Source: DATKZB01 sp035528235
Lineage (GTDB): Bacteria; Planctomycetota; Phycisphaerae; FEN-1346
NCBI GenBank assembly: GCA_035528235.1
Contig: DATKZB010000020.1
Coordinates: 1-15,630 of the forward strand
Direction: 5' to 3'
DNA length: 15,630 nucleotides
Each line of letters opens with the position of its first letter. Position 1 is the first letter of the stretch. A model generated the notes under the pieces. It was not told the origin of the DNA. It was given only the letters and a program-made list of their open reading frames with translations, and did not search any database. Position numbers and translations under genes: made by a program. Of the stretch, positions 1-7,641 are shown in pieces.

Positions 1-70
1 TGAGTGCGCAATCTCGAGACGCTCTAGACGGGCACGTCGCTCGCGGCCCGGCGAAATCGCGAATCCGGCG

Positions 71-99
71 TTGACGCGCGCCGGCGACGGTGTTAGAGT
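71..99 (+). promoter_or_regulatory. Predicted sigma70-type promoter of dnaE
   Basis: A TTGACG hexamer (71-76, 5 of 6 to the -35 consensus) is followed by a 17-base spacer and TAGAGT (94-99, 4 of 6 to the -10 consensus). Transcription would begin near 105-107, about 60 bases before the chosen dnaE start. The longest open frame for dnaE begins with a GTG at 90, inside this promoter, which argues against that start. The 70 bases to the left hold no recognisable gene. Confidence 0.6.
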
Positions 100-164
100 C
101 GCCCGGGCCGGGGGGACGTCGCCCGGGCGCTTCCGCCGGTCCGCTTCCGAGAGCGAGGTTGCAG

Positions 165-3100
165 GTGTCGCCGACGCCGTTCGTCCATCTCCACGTGCAC
201 ACCGAGTACAGCCTGCTGGACGGTGCGTGCCGCATCGACGACCTGGTGGCCGCGGCCAAGCAGCAGGGCGCCGAGGCCCTGGCCATCACCGACCACGGGA
301 ACCTGCACGGCGTCATCGGGTTCTACGGCACCTGCACGCGGGTGGGCCTGAAGCCCATCATCGGGTACGAGGCGTACGTGGCCCCCGCCCGCCGGCAGGA
401 CCGCCAGACGCTGCCCGGAAGCCTCGACGCCGGGCACCACCTGATTCTGCTGGCCGAAGACGCGCGCGGCTACCAGAACCTGCTGCGCCTGGCGACCACG
501 GCGTCGCTCGACGGGTTCTACTACCGGCCGCGCATCGACCGCGAGTGCCTGGCCGAGTTCAGCGACGGCCTGATCGGTTTGTCGAGTTGCCTCCAGGGCG
601 AGGTGCCCCGGCAGTTACTCGCCGGCGACACCGATGCCGCACGCCGAACCGTGGCAACGTACCGCGAGATCCTGGGGCCCGACCGGTTCTACATCGAGAT
701 TCAGGACCACGGCATCGACGAGGAGCGGCGTGTGCGGCCGCTGCTCATCGCCCTGGCCCGGGAGATGGGCGCCAGCCTGGTCGCCACGAACGACGTCCAC
801 TACATCCATGCCGACGACACCCGGGCCCACGACGCCCTCCTCTGCATCAACACGGGCAAGATGCTGTCCGACACCAACCGCATGCGGTACCGCGAGCGCG
901 AGTTCCACCTGAAAACGTACGAGGAGATGCAGGCCCGCTTCTCGGACGTGCCCGAGGCCCTGTCGAACACGCTGGAGGTGGCGCGGCGGTGCAACCTGGC
1001 GCTCGAGTTCGGCCAGCATCACGCCCCGGTCTTTCCGACGCCGTCGGGCGAGACGCCCGAGACGATGCTGCGGCGGCTGTGCGAGGAGGGTCTCGGGCAC
1101 CGCTACGGCCGCGTCACCAAGGTCTTGCGCGAACGGCTCGAACACGAACTCAAAATCATCGAGGCCAAGAAGTTCTCCAGTTACTTCCTCATCGTCTGGG
1201 ACTTCGTGCGGTACGCCAAGGAGCGCGGCATACCGTGCGGTGCCCGCGGCAGCGGCGTCGGCTGCATGGTGGCGTACCTGCTGGGCCTCTCGACGGTCGA
1301 CCCGGTGGCGTACGGCCTGCTGTTCGAGCGGTTCATGGACCCCAGCCGCAACGAGATGCCCGACCTCGACATCGACATCTGCCAGGATGGGCGGCGCGAC
1401 CTCATCCGGTACGTGCGCGGCCGGTACGGCGAGGCGAACGTGGCCCAGATCATCACGTTCGGGACCATGGCGGCCCGGGCGGCCGTGCGCGACGTCGGGC
1501 GGGTCCTGAACATCCCGCTGCCCGAGGTCGATCGCATCGCCAAAAAAATCCCGCTGGCCCTGGGCATGACGCTCGACCTGGCCATGAGCCGCGAGAGCGA
1601 CCTGCGCGAAATGTACCAGAACGAGCCGCAGGTCCGCGACCTCCTCGACATCGCCAAGCGGCTCGAGGGGGTGGCCCGCCACGCGTCGGTCCACGCCGCG
1701 GGGGTGGTCATCGCCGACCGGCCGCTGGTCAACTACGTCCCCCTGTGCCGCGTCAGCGACGACATCACCACCCAGTGGGACATGAAGGCCGTCGCCGAGA
1801 TCGGCCTCCTGAAGATGGACTTCCTGGGCCTGCGGACCCTCTCGACCATGCAGCGGGCCGTCGACCTCGTCAAGACCCATCGCGGCGTCGACGTCGACCT
1901 GGACACCGTGCCGATGGACGACCCGAAGGTGTACGAGGTGTTCCAGCGCGGCGAGACGCGGGGCGTTTTTCAGTTTGAATCGGCGGGTATGCGCGACCTC
2001 CTCCAAAAACTGAAGCCCGACAAACTCGACGACCTCATCGCCGCCAACGCCCTGTACCGGCCCGGGCCGATGGTCATGATCGGCGACTTCCTGGACCGAA
2101 GACACGGTCGCGCCGTCCCCGAGTACCCGCATCCCGCCCTCAAGGAAATCCTGGGCGAGACCTACGGCATCATGGCCTACCAGGAACAGGTCATGCGCAT
2201 CGTCAACCGCCTGGGCGACATCCCCCTGGAGCGGGCCTACAAACTCATCAAGGCCATCTCGAAGAGGAACGACGACATCATCAACGCCGAGGAAGACGCC
2301 TTCCTGGCCGGCTGCCACAGGCACCGCCTCGACAAGACCCTCTCGGAGCGCATCTGGGAACTCATCACCCACTTCGGCGGGTACGGGTTCAACAAGAGCC
2401 ACTCGGCCCGCTACGCCCAGATCGCCTACCAGACGGCCTACCTGAAAGCCCATTACCCGGTCGAGTTCATGGCGGCCCTGCTGACGTACGAAATGGGCGA
2501 CTCCGACAAACTGGCCGAATACATGGACGAGTGCCGACGCATGGAAATCGCGGTAGCCCCGCCCGACGTCAACGAGTCGGGGGCCGACTTCACGGTCGTC
2601 GGCGACCGCATCCGCTTCGGCCTGGCCGCCGTCAAGGGCGTCGGCGAACGCGCCGTCGAGGCCATCGTGGCCGCACGCCAGAAGGTCGGCCGGTTCGAGT
2701 CGCTCTTTGCGTTCGCCGAGAACGCCGACCTGGGGGCCGTCAACCGGACCGTCGTCGAGAGCCTCATCAAGTGCGGCGCGTTTGACTCGACGGGCGCCCG
2801 CCGAAGCCAACTCGCCGCCGTCCTCGACAAGGCCCTCAGCGCCGGCGGCCAGGCCCAGGACGATAGCCGCAAGGGACAGATGAACTTCCTCGACGCCTTC
2901 GCGGCCCAGGCCCCCGCCGACGACGTGGCCCTGCCCGATATCCCCGAGTGGCCCGAGGATAAACTCTCGAAGTGCGAGAAGGAATCGCTCGGCCTCTACG
3001 TCAGCCACCATCCCCTGGGCCAGTACGAGAAGACGTTGCGGCACTTCGCAACCGCCTTCTCGGGCGACCTCGGGCAACTCGCACACGACGCCCAGGTGAT

Positions 3101-3629
3101 CCTGGGCGGCCTCATCAAGAGCGTCCGGATGCTCATCACGCGCACCGGCCGCAACGCCGGCAGCAAGATGGTCATCTTCGACCTCGAGGACCTCGCCGGC
3201 ACGGTCTCGTGCGTCGTGTTTCCCCGCGAGTACCAGGCGCTGCAGGACGTCATCCAGCCCGACCGGGTGGTGTTCGTGCGCGGCCAGGTGGACCGCAAGC
3301 GCGAGGAGCCACAGATCCGCACCTCGGAGGTCCTCGACGTGGCCGAGGGCCAGCGCCGGCTCGCCAGCGCCGTGGTCGTCCGCCTGACCGAGGAGGGCCT
3401 CGACGAGGCCATGCTGGCCGCCCTCCGCGACGTGCTGACGGCCCACCCGGGCCAACTGCCGGTGTTCCTGCAACTCGAAAACGCCGCCGGCACCAAGACC
3501 CTCATCCGAGCCAGCGAGAACTTCCGCGTGACCATGGACGCCGCGCTGGCCCACGACCTCAACCACCTACTCGGCAACGGCCACACCGTCCTGACCGCCA
3601 ACGGCAGCGGGTACCTGGTGAAACTGTAA
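165..3629 (+). CDS. dnaE: DNA polymerase III alpha subunit (DnaE, replicative polymerase)
   Basis: Catalytic subunit of the chromosomal replicase, acting in the cytoplasm with the sliding clamp and clamp loader. The GTG at 165 gives 1154 aa, close to the usual DnaE length (about 1160). It has a GAGG Shine-Dalgarno 6 bases upstream, whereas the longer frame from 90 adds 25 low-complexity residues and begins inside the promoter. Domains in order: N-terminal PHP domain (HLHVH from H8; TDHGNL at 42-47; NDVH at 209-212); family-C polymerase core with the GARGSGVG loop (359-366), the PDLDID motif carrying D400 and D402, and the third catalytic Asp near D552 in MDFLGLRTL; helix-hairpin-helix near 823 (VKGVGERAVEAI); a probable clamp-binding peptide QMNFLD at 905-910; and an OB fold at about 976-1022. 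The PHP metal-ligand set looks complete, unlike in E. coli. No dnaQ or other replication gene is adjacent. Identification is firm. Confidence 0.97.
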   Translation: MSPTPFVHLHVHTEYSLLDGACRIDDLVAAAKQQGAEALAITDHGNLHGVIGFYGTCTRVGLKPIIGYEAYVAPARRQDRQTLPGSLDAGHHLILLAEDARGYQNLLRLATTASLDGFYYRPRIDRECLAEFSDGLIGLSSCLQGEVPRQLLAGDTDAARRTVATYREILGPDRFYIEIQDHGIDEERRVRPLLIALAREMGASLVATNDVHYIHADDTRAHDALLCINTGKMLSDTNRMRYREREFHLKTYEEMQARFSDVPEALSNTLEVARRCNLALEFGQHHAPVFPTPSGETPETMLRRLCEEGLGHRYGRVTKVLRERLEHELKIIEAKKFSSYFLIVWDFVRYAKERGIPCGARGSGVGCMVAYLLGLSTVDPVAYGLLFERFMDPSRNEMPDLDIDICQDGRRDLIRYVRGRYGEANVAQIITFGTMAARAAVRDVGRVLNIPLPEVDRIAKKIPLALGMTLDLAMSRESDLREMYQNEPQVRDLLDIAKRLEGVARHASVHAAGVVIADRPLVNYVPLCRVSDDITTQWDMKAVAEIGLLKMDFLGLRTLSTMQRAVDLVKTHRGVDVDLDTVPMDDPKVYEVFQRGETRGVFQFESAGMRDLLQKLKPDKLDDLIAANALYRPGPMVMIGDFLDRRHGRAVPEYPHPALKEILGETYGIMAYQEQVMRIVNRLGDIPLERAYKLIKAISKRNDDIINAEEDAFLAGCHRHRLDKTLSERIWELITHFGGYGFNKSHSARYAQIAYQTAYLKAHYPVEFMAALLTYEMGDSDKLAEYMDECRRMEIAVAPPDVNESGADFTVVGDRIRFGLAAVKGVGERAVEAIVAARQKVGRFESLFAFAENADLGAVNRTVVESLIKCGAFDSTGARRSQLAAVLDKALSAGGQAQDDSRKGQMNFLDAFAAQAPADDVALPDIPEWPEDKLSKCEKESLGLYVSHHPLGQYEKTLRHFATAFSGDLGQLAHDAQVILGGLIKSVRMLITRTGRNAGSKMVIFDLEDLAGTVSCVVFPREYQALQDVIQPDRVVFVRGQVDRKREEPQIRTSEVLDVAEGQRRLASAVVVRLTEEGLDEAMLAALRDVLTAHPGQLPVFLQLENAAGTKTLIRASENFRVTMDAALAHDLNHLLGNGHTVLTANGSGYLVKL

Positions 3630-3653
3630 CCGCGCCGGCAAGACCCAAGCCCG

Positions 3654-3682
3654 TTGCCCGGGCCCCGCGGCGGCTGTATCAT
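3654..3682 (+). promoter_or_regulatory. Predicted promoter of the alcohol dehydrogenase gene
   Basis: TTGCCC (3654-3659, 4 of 6 to -35), a 17-base spacer and TATCAT (3677-3682, 5 of 6 to -10) lie in the 90-base gap after dnaE. The transcript would start near 3689. The longer open frame of the next gene begins at 3654, inside the -35 element, so that extension is excluded if this promoter is real. Confidence 0.55.
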
Positions 3683-3719
3683 GGGCCACGCTCGCACTCA
3701 AGCCGCAGGGGAACCACGA

Positions 3720-4811
3720 ATGAAGACCCAGACGCAAGTCCTCACGGCGTTCAAAAAACCGCTCGAGCCGCGCGAGTTCGACCTCGCGCCGCTGGCCGAG
3801 GGAGAGGTCCGCGTGCGGGTCACCTACGCGGGCGTGTGCGGGTCGGACCTGCACATGGCCTCGGGCGAGGACCCGCGGACGCCGCTGCCCATCATCCTGG
3901 GGCACGAGGGCGTGGGCGAGATCGTCGAGGTCCGCGGCACGAAGACCGACGTCGACGGCCGCCCGCTGGCGGTCGGCCGGCCCGTCCTCTGGAACCGGGG
4001 CGTGGTCTGCGGCGAATGCTTCTACTGCGCGCGGGGCGAGCATCACCTGTGCACGAAGCGGTTCGTGTACGGCATCCATCGCGGCACGGCCGTGCCGCCG
4101 CACGTCAACGGGTGCTACAGCCAGTACCTGCCGCTCGACGCGCGGACCGACTTCTTCGCCATCGACGACGTGCCGCGCGAGCACCATAAGACCCTGGTGA
4201 CGGCGTCGTGCTCCGGCTCGACGGCGGCGCACGCCTTCGACCACTTCGAGCCCGCCGAGGGCGAGACCGTGGTCGTCCAGGGCGTCGGGCCGCTCGGGTG
4301 TTTCATGGTGGCCCTGGCCCGCGACCGGGGCGCGGGCCGGATCGTGGCCATCGACCAGGCGGCCTCGCGGCTGGCGCTCGCCAAGCGGTTTGGCGCCACG
4401 CACACGCTGAGCATCGCCGAGACGACTGCCCAGGAGCGCCGCGACGCCGTCCGCTCGCTGACCGACGGCCGCGGGGCCGACGCCGTGTACGAGGCCGTCG
4501 GCAAGGCCGCCGTCGTCCGCGAGGGCCTGGGCCTGGTGCGGCCGGGCGGGCGGTACGTCACGGCGGGGTTCGGTCAGCCGGGCGGGACGATGACGTGGGA
4601 CCCGTTTGCGGACCTCGTGCGGCCGGACCTGAAGATGGTGGGCGTGTGGGTGAGTCACACGCGGCACACGCGGCGGGCGCTGGACCTGATGAAGCGGCAC
4701 CTGGCGGACTTCGCCCAAATGGTCACGCACGCGATGCCCCTCGACCAGGTGAACGCCGCACACGACCTGATGCGCCGCGGCGAGGCCATGAAGGTGGCGC
4801 TGGTGCCATAA
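3720..4811 (+). CDS. Zinc-dependent medium-chain alcohol dehydrogenase (MDR superfamily)
   Basis: Predicted cytoplasmic NAD(P)-linked oxidoreductase of 363 aa, a normal length for tetrameric MDR enzymes of the threonine/sorbitol dehydrogenase type. The ATG at 3720 has an AGGGGAA Shine-Dalgarno 6 bases upstream. Visible motifs: catalytic-zinc ligands C40 (in GVCGSD) and H62-E63 (GHEGVGE), with C164 a likely third ligand; the four-cysteine structural-zinc lobe C97, C100, C103 and C111; and a Rossmann fold with GVGPLG at 188-193 and an acidic residue (D212) at the end of the second strand, which favours NAD over NADP. The C-terminal part has the usual VRPGGRYVTAGF strand. Substrate cannot be read from sequence; threonine, polyol and phosphonate-associated dehydrogenases are all possible relatives. 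It appears monocistronic, with its own promoter and a convergent neighbour. Confidence 0.9.
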   Translation: MKTQTQVLTAFKKPLEPREFDLAPLAEGEVRVRVTYAGVCGSDLHMASGEDPRTPLPIILGHEGVGEIVEVRGTKTDVDGRPLAVGRPVLWNRGVVCGECFYCARGEHHLCTKRFVYGIHRGTAVPPHVNGCYSQYLPLDARTDFFAIDDVPREHHKTLVTASCSGSTAAHAFDHFEPAEGETVVVQGVGPLGCFMVALARDRGAGRIVAIDQAASRLALAKRFGATHTLSIAETTAQERRDAVRSLTDGRGADAVYEAVGKAAVVREGLGLVRPGGRYVTAGFGQPGGTMTWDPFADLVRPDLKMVGVWVSHTRHTRRALDLMKRHLADFAQMVTHAMPLDQVNAAHDLMRRGEAMKVALVP

Positions 4812-4815
4812 AGAT

Positions 4816-4850
4816 ATTGCAGATTGCAGATTTGAGATTGCGGATTGGCG
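4816..4850. repeat. Five-unit heptamer tandem repeat (ATTGCAG-like)
   Basis: Starting 5 bases after the dehydrogenase stop codon, five consecutive heptamers read ATTGCAG, ATTGCAG, ATTTGAG, ATTGCGG and ATTGGCG. The first two are identical and the later ones diverge. The tract is much more AT-rich than its surroundings and non-coding. Similar short ATTGCAG/ATTTGAG heptamer tracts are, from memory, common between genes in some planctomycete-like genomes. Function is unknown. Confidence 0.7.
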
Positions 4851-4870
4851 CCCAGGCACACAACCCATTA

Positions 4871-4894
4871 GCCCCGGGTGAACACACCCGGGGC
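4871..4894. terminator. Perfect GC hairpin between convergent genes (probable bidirectional terminator)
   Basis: GCCCCGGGTG (4871-4880) and CACCCGGGGC (4885-4894) form a perfect 10-bp stem closed by the loop AACA. It lies between the stop of the dehydrogenase (plus strand, 4811) and the stop of the serpin (minus strand, 4931). No T-run follows on either strand, so termination efficiency is uncertain, but stem strength and position fit a shared terminator. Confidence 0.65.
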
Positions 4895-4930
4895 GGGATG
4901 ACGCCCGCGCGTACCGGTGTCGGACACAAC

Positions 4931-6154
4931 CTACGCCTTCGGGTCCACCACGCGGCCCATGAAGAGGATGGCCCCGCTTCGCAAGTCGCGAATCAGGAAC
5001 AGGAACGGGTGGTCGGCCCGGAACTCCGGGGGCGGCGCCACGTCCTCGGTTGGCCAGACGTCGATGGCCGTGGCGGCGGCCGCCTCGGTGCCCTCTTCGT
5101 TCACGTCGACGAAGGCCTTGTGGATGACCTCGGAGATGCCGAGGGGTTCCTTGCCGCCGTTCATCGCCGTGAAGTCGGCCTTGGCCATGTCGAACGCCAG
5201 CGGCATGCCCATCGCCTTGAGGTGGTCGGCCAACAGGGCGCCCCAGGTCATGGTGAATCGCGGCAGCGCGAGGGCCACGTTCTCGTGCTTGAGCGCCGCC
5301 AGGCGCTGGGCCAGCACATCGGCCGAGAGCGATTTCTCGACGGCCGCCAGGCCCCCGCGCTCTTTCGGCAGCAGGACGACCATCGCCAGTTCGCCGCCCT
5401 TGTACGGGAGTTCGACCGTCTGGCAGCCGTCGGCCTCGGCGTAGCGGAAGTGCTTCGTCTGGCCCATCATGGGCACGGTGACCTTGCCGCCCGGAGCAAA
5501 GAAGTCGGCGTCGCGCGTCCGGTCCTTCGTGAAGGGGGTCTGCCAGGTGCCCTTGAAGTAGATGGCGTTCGTCAGGACCAGGCGCGTCAGCGGTTGGACG
5601 CCGCCGCGCGGGATGAGGTCCTTGATGCGGTCCTTGGTCTCCTTCTCGACCCAGGTGTTGATGGTCTTGCGGGACCCCTCAGTGTCGCGTGCGAAATCGA
5701 GTTCCGCGAGGCCCGCCCCGTAGTGCTCACCCAGAAGGCCGAGAAAGTCGGCCAGGAATCCGTACCCCTTCTGTCCCCAGAGGCGGTTGGCGACGGTGAG
5801 TTCGTACGTCTTGCCCTGGGCGTTGAGGTCGGCGTTCAGGCGACCGAAGGCGGCGTGGATGCGCTCCGGGCCGGCGCGCCAGTCGGCCGGCAGTTGCAGC
5901 GCCTCGGCCATTTGGTCGGCCGTGGGGCCCCGGGCGCCGGCGTACGTCATCGCCAGGGCCGACGAAATGCTGTACGGCGAGAAGAAGAGGTTCCCTTTCT
6001 CGCCGCGCACCCGGCCGTACAGGTCCCAGGCGAAGGTGTTGACCGACCGGGCGATCGCGGCCTTCTCGGCGGCGTGCGGGTCGGGCGCCGCGGCAGCGGC
6101 GGCCGAGGCCGTCAACACGGCCACGGCCAGTACGGCGGTCCACGCGCGTGTCAT
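4931..6154 (-). CDS. Secreted serpin (serine/cysteine protease inhibitor family I4)
   Basis: Predicted exported serpin of 407 aa, a usual length for the family. Serpins inhibit proteases by a suicide mechanism in which the reactive-centre loop is cut and inserts into a beta sheet. The ATG at 6154 has an AAGGAG Shine-Dalgarno 6 bases upstream and is followed by a hydrophobic signal peptide ending about residue 22-24 in an Ala run; the longer frame from 6235 lacks both. Family marks: NLFFSPYSISSALAMTYAGA (55-74), NAIYFKGTW (196-204), the hinge EEGTEAAAAT (353-362) and the C-terminal DHPFLFLIRD and ILFMGRVVDP strands. The hinge keeps the small residues needed for loop insertion, so inhibitory activity is expected. 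The P1 residue lies within 369-372 (T-E-D-V). It follows the GH10 gene after 123 bases on the same strand and is the last gene before a convergent neighbour. Confidence 0.95.
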   Translation of the reverse strand: MTRAWTAVLAVAVLTASAAAAAAPDPHAAEKAAIARSVNTFAWDLYGRVRGEKGNLFFSPYSISSALAMTYAGARGPTADQMAEALQLPADWRAGPERIHAAFGRLNADLNAQGKTYELTVANRLWGQKGYGFLADFLGLLGEHYGAGLAELDFARDTEGSRKTINTWVEKETKDRIKDLIPRGGVQPLTRLVLTNAIYFKGTWQTPFTKDRTRDADFFAPGGKVTVPMMGQTKHFRYAEADGCQTVELPYKGGELAMVVLLPKERGGLAAVEKSLSADVLAQRLAALKHENVALALPRFTMTWGALLADHLKAMGMPLAFDMAKADFTAMNGGKEPLGISEVIHKAFVDVNEEGTEAAAATAIDVWPTEDVAPPPEFRADHPFLFLIRDLRSGAILFMGRVVDPKA

Positions 6155-6277
6155 GGCTTGCTCCTTCTCGGCAGGGCCCCTCCCTCGGACGCCTCGGAAG
6201 GCTGCCGCGCCAAGGGTCGTCACGGGATTAGACACCGCCCGGGGGCGGCTGGTTCCGGCAAAGCGCGGGGGCCGGCC

Positions 6278-7606
6278 CTACTTGCCGCCCGACGCAAGCC
6301 TCGCCCTGACGGCGGCCGTGCCGGGCGCGGCGACCGCGAACGCCGCGGCGGCGCCGCCCGCCTGCTCGACGCGGTAGTCGCCCAGCCAGGCGCGGAACGT
6401 GACCCGGCCTTGGGCGTCGGTCCTCAGTTTCTGCGGGGCCGTCCACCACTCGCCCTTGACCATCGCGAGGAGCGCCTCGTAGGCGGGCTTGGGCGACATG
6501 TCTTTGCGCACGAGGCCCGACGGGGCGCCCAGCCAGGCCCCGTGGTCGGAGAAGTCCCACCAGGTGACGGCCTCGACCGCCGGGTGCGAGAAGAGGACGC
6601 GATAGAATTCCTCGACCTCGCGGGCCTGGCGCGCTTCACCCTCGGGCGTCGAGACCCAGTCGCCGTAGGCCGGTCCCCCCCAGCGGATGCTCTTCTTGAT
6701 CTCGCCGGAGATGATCGTCAGTTCCGTGAAGTGCAGCGGCTTGCCGAACCGGGCGAACCGCTCGCACACCGCCCAGGCAAAGCCGGCGCCGCGGTAGCCG
6801 CCGTGCATGTGCGACTGGATGCCGATGACGTCGATAGGGGCGCCGGCCTTGAGGCTGTCGGCGACGAGTTTCTCGAAGGCCGGCGACGTATCGAAATCAT
6901 TCAGCAGCAACGTGGCCTTGGGGTCGGCCTGGCGGGCCGCGGCAAAGGTCCGCCGGATGAGTTCGGGGGCGCCGACCTTCTTGCACAGTTGAGCGATCTC
7001 GTTCTTCTCGAGGTCGAACGTCGGCATGCGGACCGCCTCGTTGACGACGTCCCATCGCGGAATGACCTCGCGGAAGGCCCCCACCTCGCGCCCGATGCGC
7101 CCCAGTTGCAGCCGCTCGACGTCCTCGAGCGACTTGCCGCCGAGCCACCTCGGCTTCACCTCGTGCCAGCACAGCGGGTGCCCCTTGGTGGCGATGCCGT
7201 GGTCGCCGCACCACCGGGCCATGGCAAGGACGCGGGCGGTGTCGGTCTGGCCCTCGGCGCGCTCGAACCCGCCCCAGTAGAACGGCAGCGTGGCGTAGTT
7301 CAGCAGGGCCGTGTAGCGGTCCTGGTACGCCTTCTGGAGGGGCGAGGAGTCGCCGGGCTTCAGGCCGAAGAAGTTGCACCCGAACAGAAACTTGTGCCCC
7401 ACCTGCCGCACCGTCACCTCCCGGCCGGCGCACGGCTGGCCGTCGGCGCCGAGGACCGTGAGGGTGACCTGGGCGGTGCGGTGCTTCTGGATGCGTGCCT
7501 CGACGGCCTCGGGGCTGAGGGGGTTCTCGGCCCCGGCGGCCGTTGCCGCAAGGGCCGGCAACCCGAGGCACGCCATCGCCAGAACAACGCCGGTCAGGTC
7601 GGTCAT
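6278..7606 (-). CDS. Secreted GH10 glycoside hydrolase (endo-1,4-beta-xylanase-like)
   Basis: Retaining glycoside hydrolase of family 10, usually endo-beta-1,4-xylanase, 442 aa from the ATG at 7606. An ATG two codons upstream (7612) is only 2 bases from the AAGGTG Shine-Dalgarno, while 7606 is at 8 bases, so 7606 is preferred. A signal peptide covers about residues 1-26. Residues 45-80 form a short beta domain (VTLTVLGADGQPCAGREVTV, then HKFLFGCNFF) often seen before GH10 barrels. The barrel shows GHPLCWH (142-148), WDVVNE with acid/base E190, LLLND (233-237), GIQSHMH (262-268) and HFTELTI with nucleophile E295, then WWDFSDHGAW near the C-terminus. About 55 residues after the barrel look like a small beta extension. 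The gene starts 35 bases after the sulfatase stop, so co-transcription is likely. The actual polysaccharide is not determined; a sulfated or otherwise decorated xylan would fit the neighbour. Confidence 0.93.
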   Translation of the reverse strand: MTDLTGVVLAMACLGLPALAATAAGAENPLSPEAVEARIQKHRTAQVTLTVLGADGQPCAGREVTVRQVGHKFLFGCNFFGLKPGDSSPLQKAYQDRYTALLNYATLPFYWGGFERAEGQTDTARVLAMARWCGDHGIATKGHPLCWHEVKPRWLGGKSLEDVERLQLGRIGREVGAFREVIPRWDVVNEAVRMPTFDLEKNEIAQLCKKVGAPELIRRTFAAARQADPKATLLLNDFDTSPAFEKLVADSLKAGAPIDVIGIQSHMHGGYRGAGFAWAVCERFARFGKPLHFTELTIISGEIKKSIRWGGPAYGDWVSTPEGEARQAREVEEFYRVLFSHPAVEAVTWWDFSDHGAWLGAPSGLVRKDMSPKPAYEALLAMVKGEWWTAPQKLRTDAQGRVTFRAWLGDYRVEQAGGAAAAFAVAAPGTAAVRARLASGGK

Positions 7607-7641
7607 GGTCATCTCACCTTTCGCTCTGTCCGCCGCAGGGG

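Noticed and set aside
71..1978. 635-codon plus-strand frame overlapping the first half of dnaE
   Set aside because: Arg/Pro-rich out-of-frame translation of dnaE with no recognisable domain.
615..3566. 983-codon minus-strand open frame opposite dnaE
   Set aside because: Shadow of the dnaE codon pattern; dnaE itself is unambiguous.
6227..6248. Inverted repeat CCGCCC/GGGCGG with adjacent TCTAAT on the minus strand, considered as a GH10 terminator and serpin promoter
   Set aside because: The symmetric stem leaves only a 2-base loop and TCTAAT has no -35 partner at 16-18 bases, so neither call is supported.
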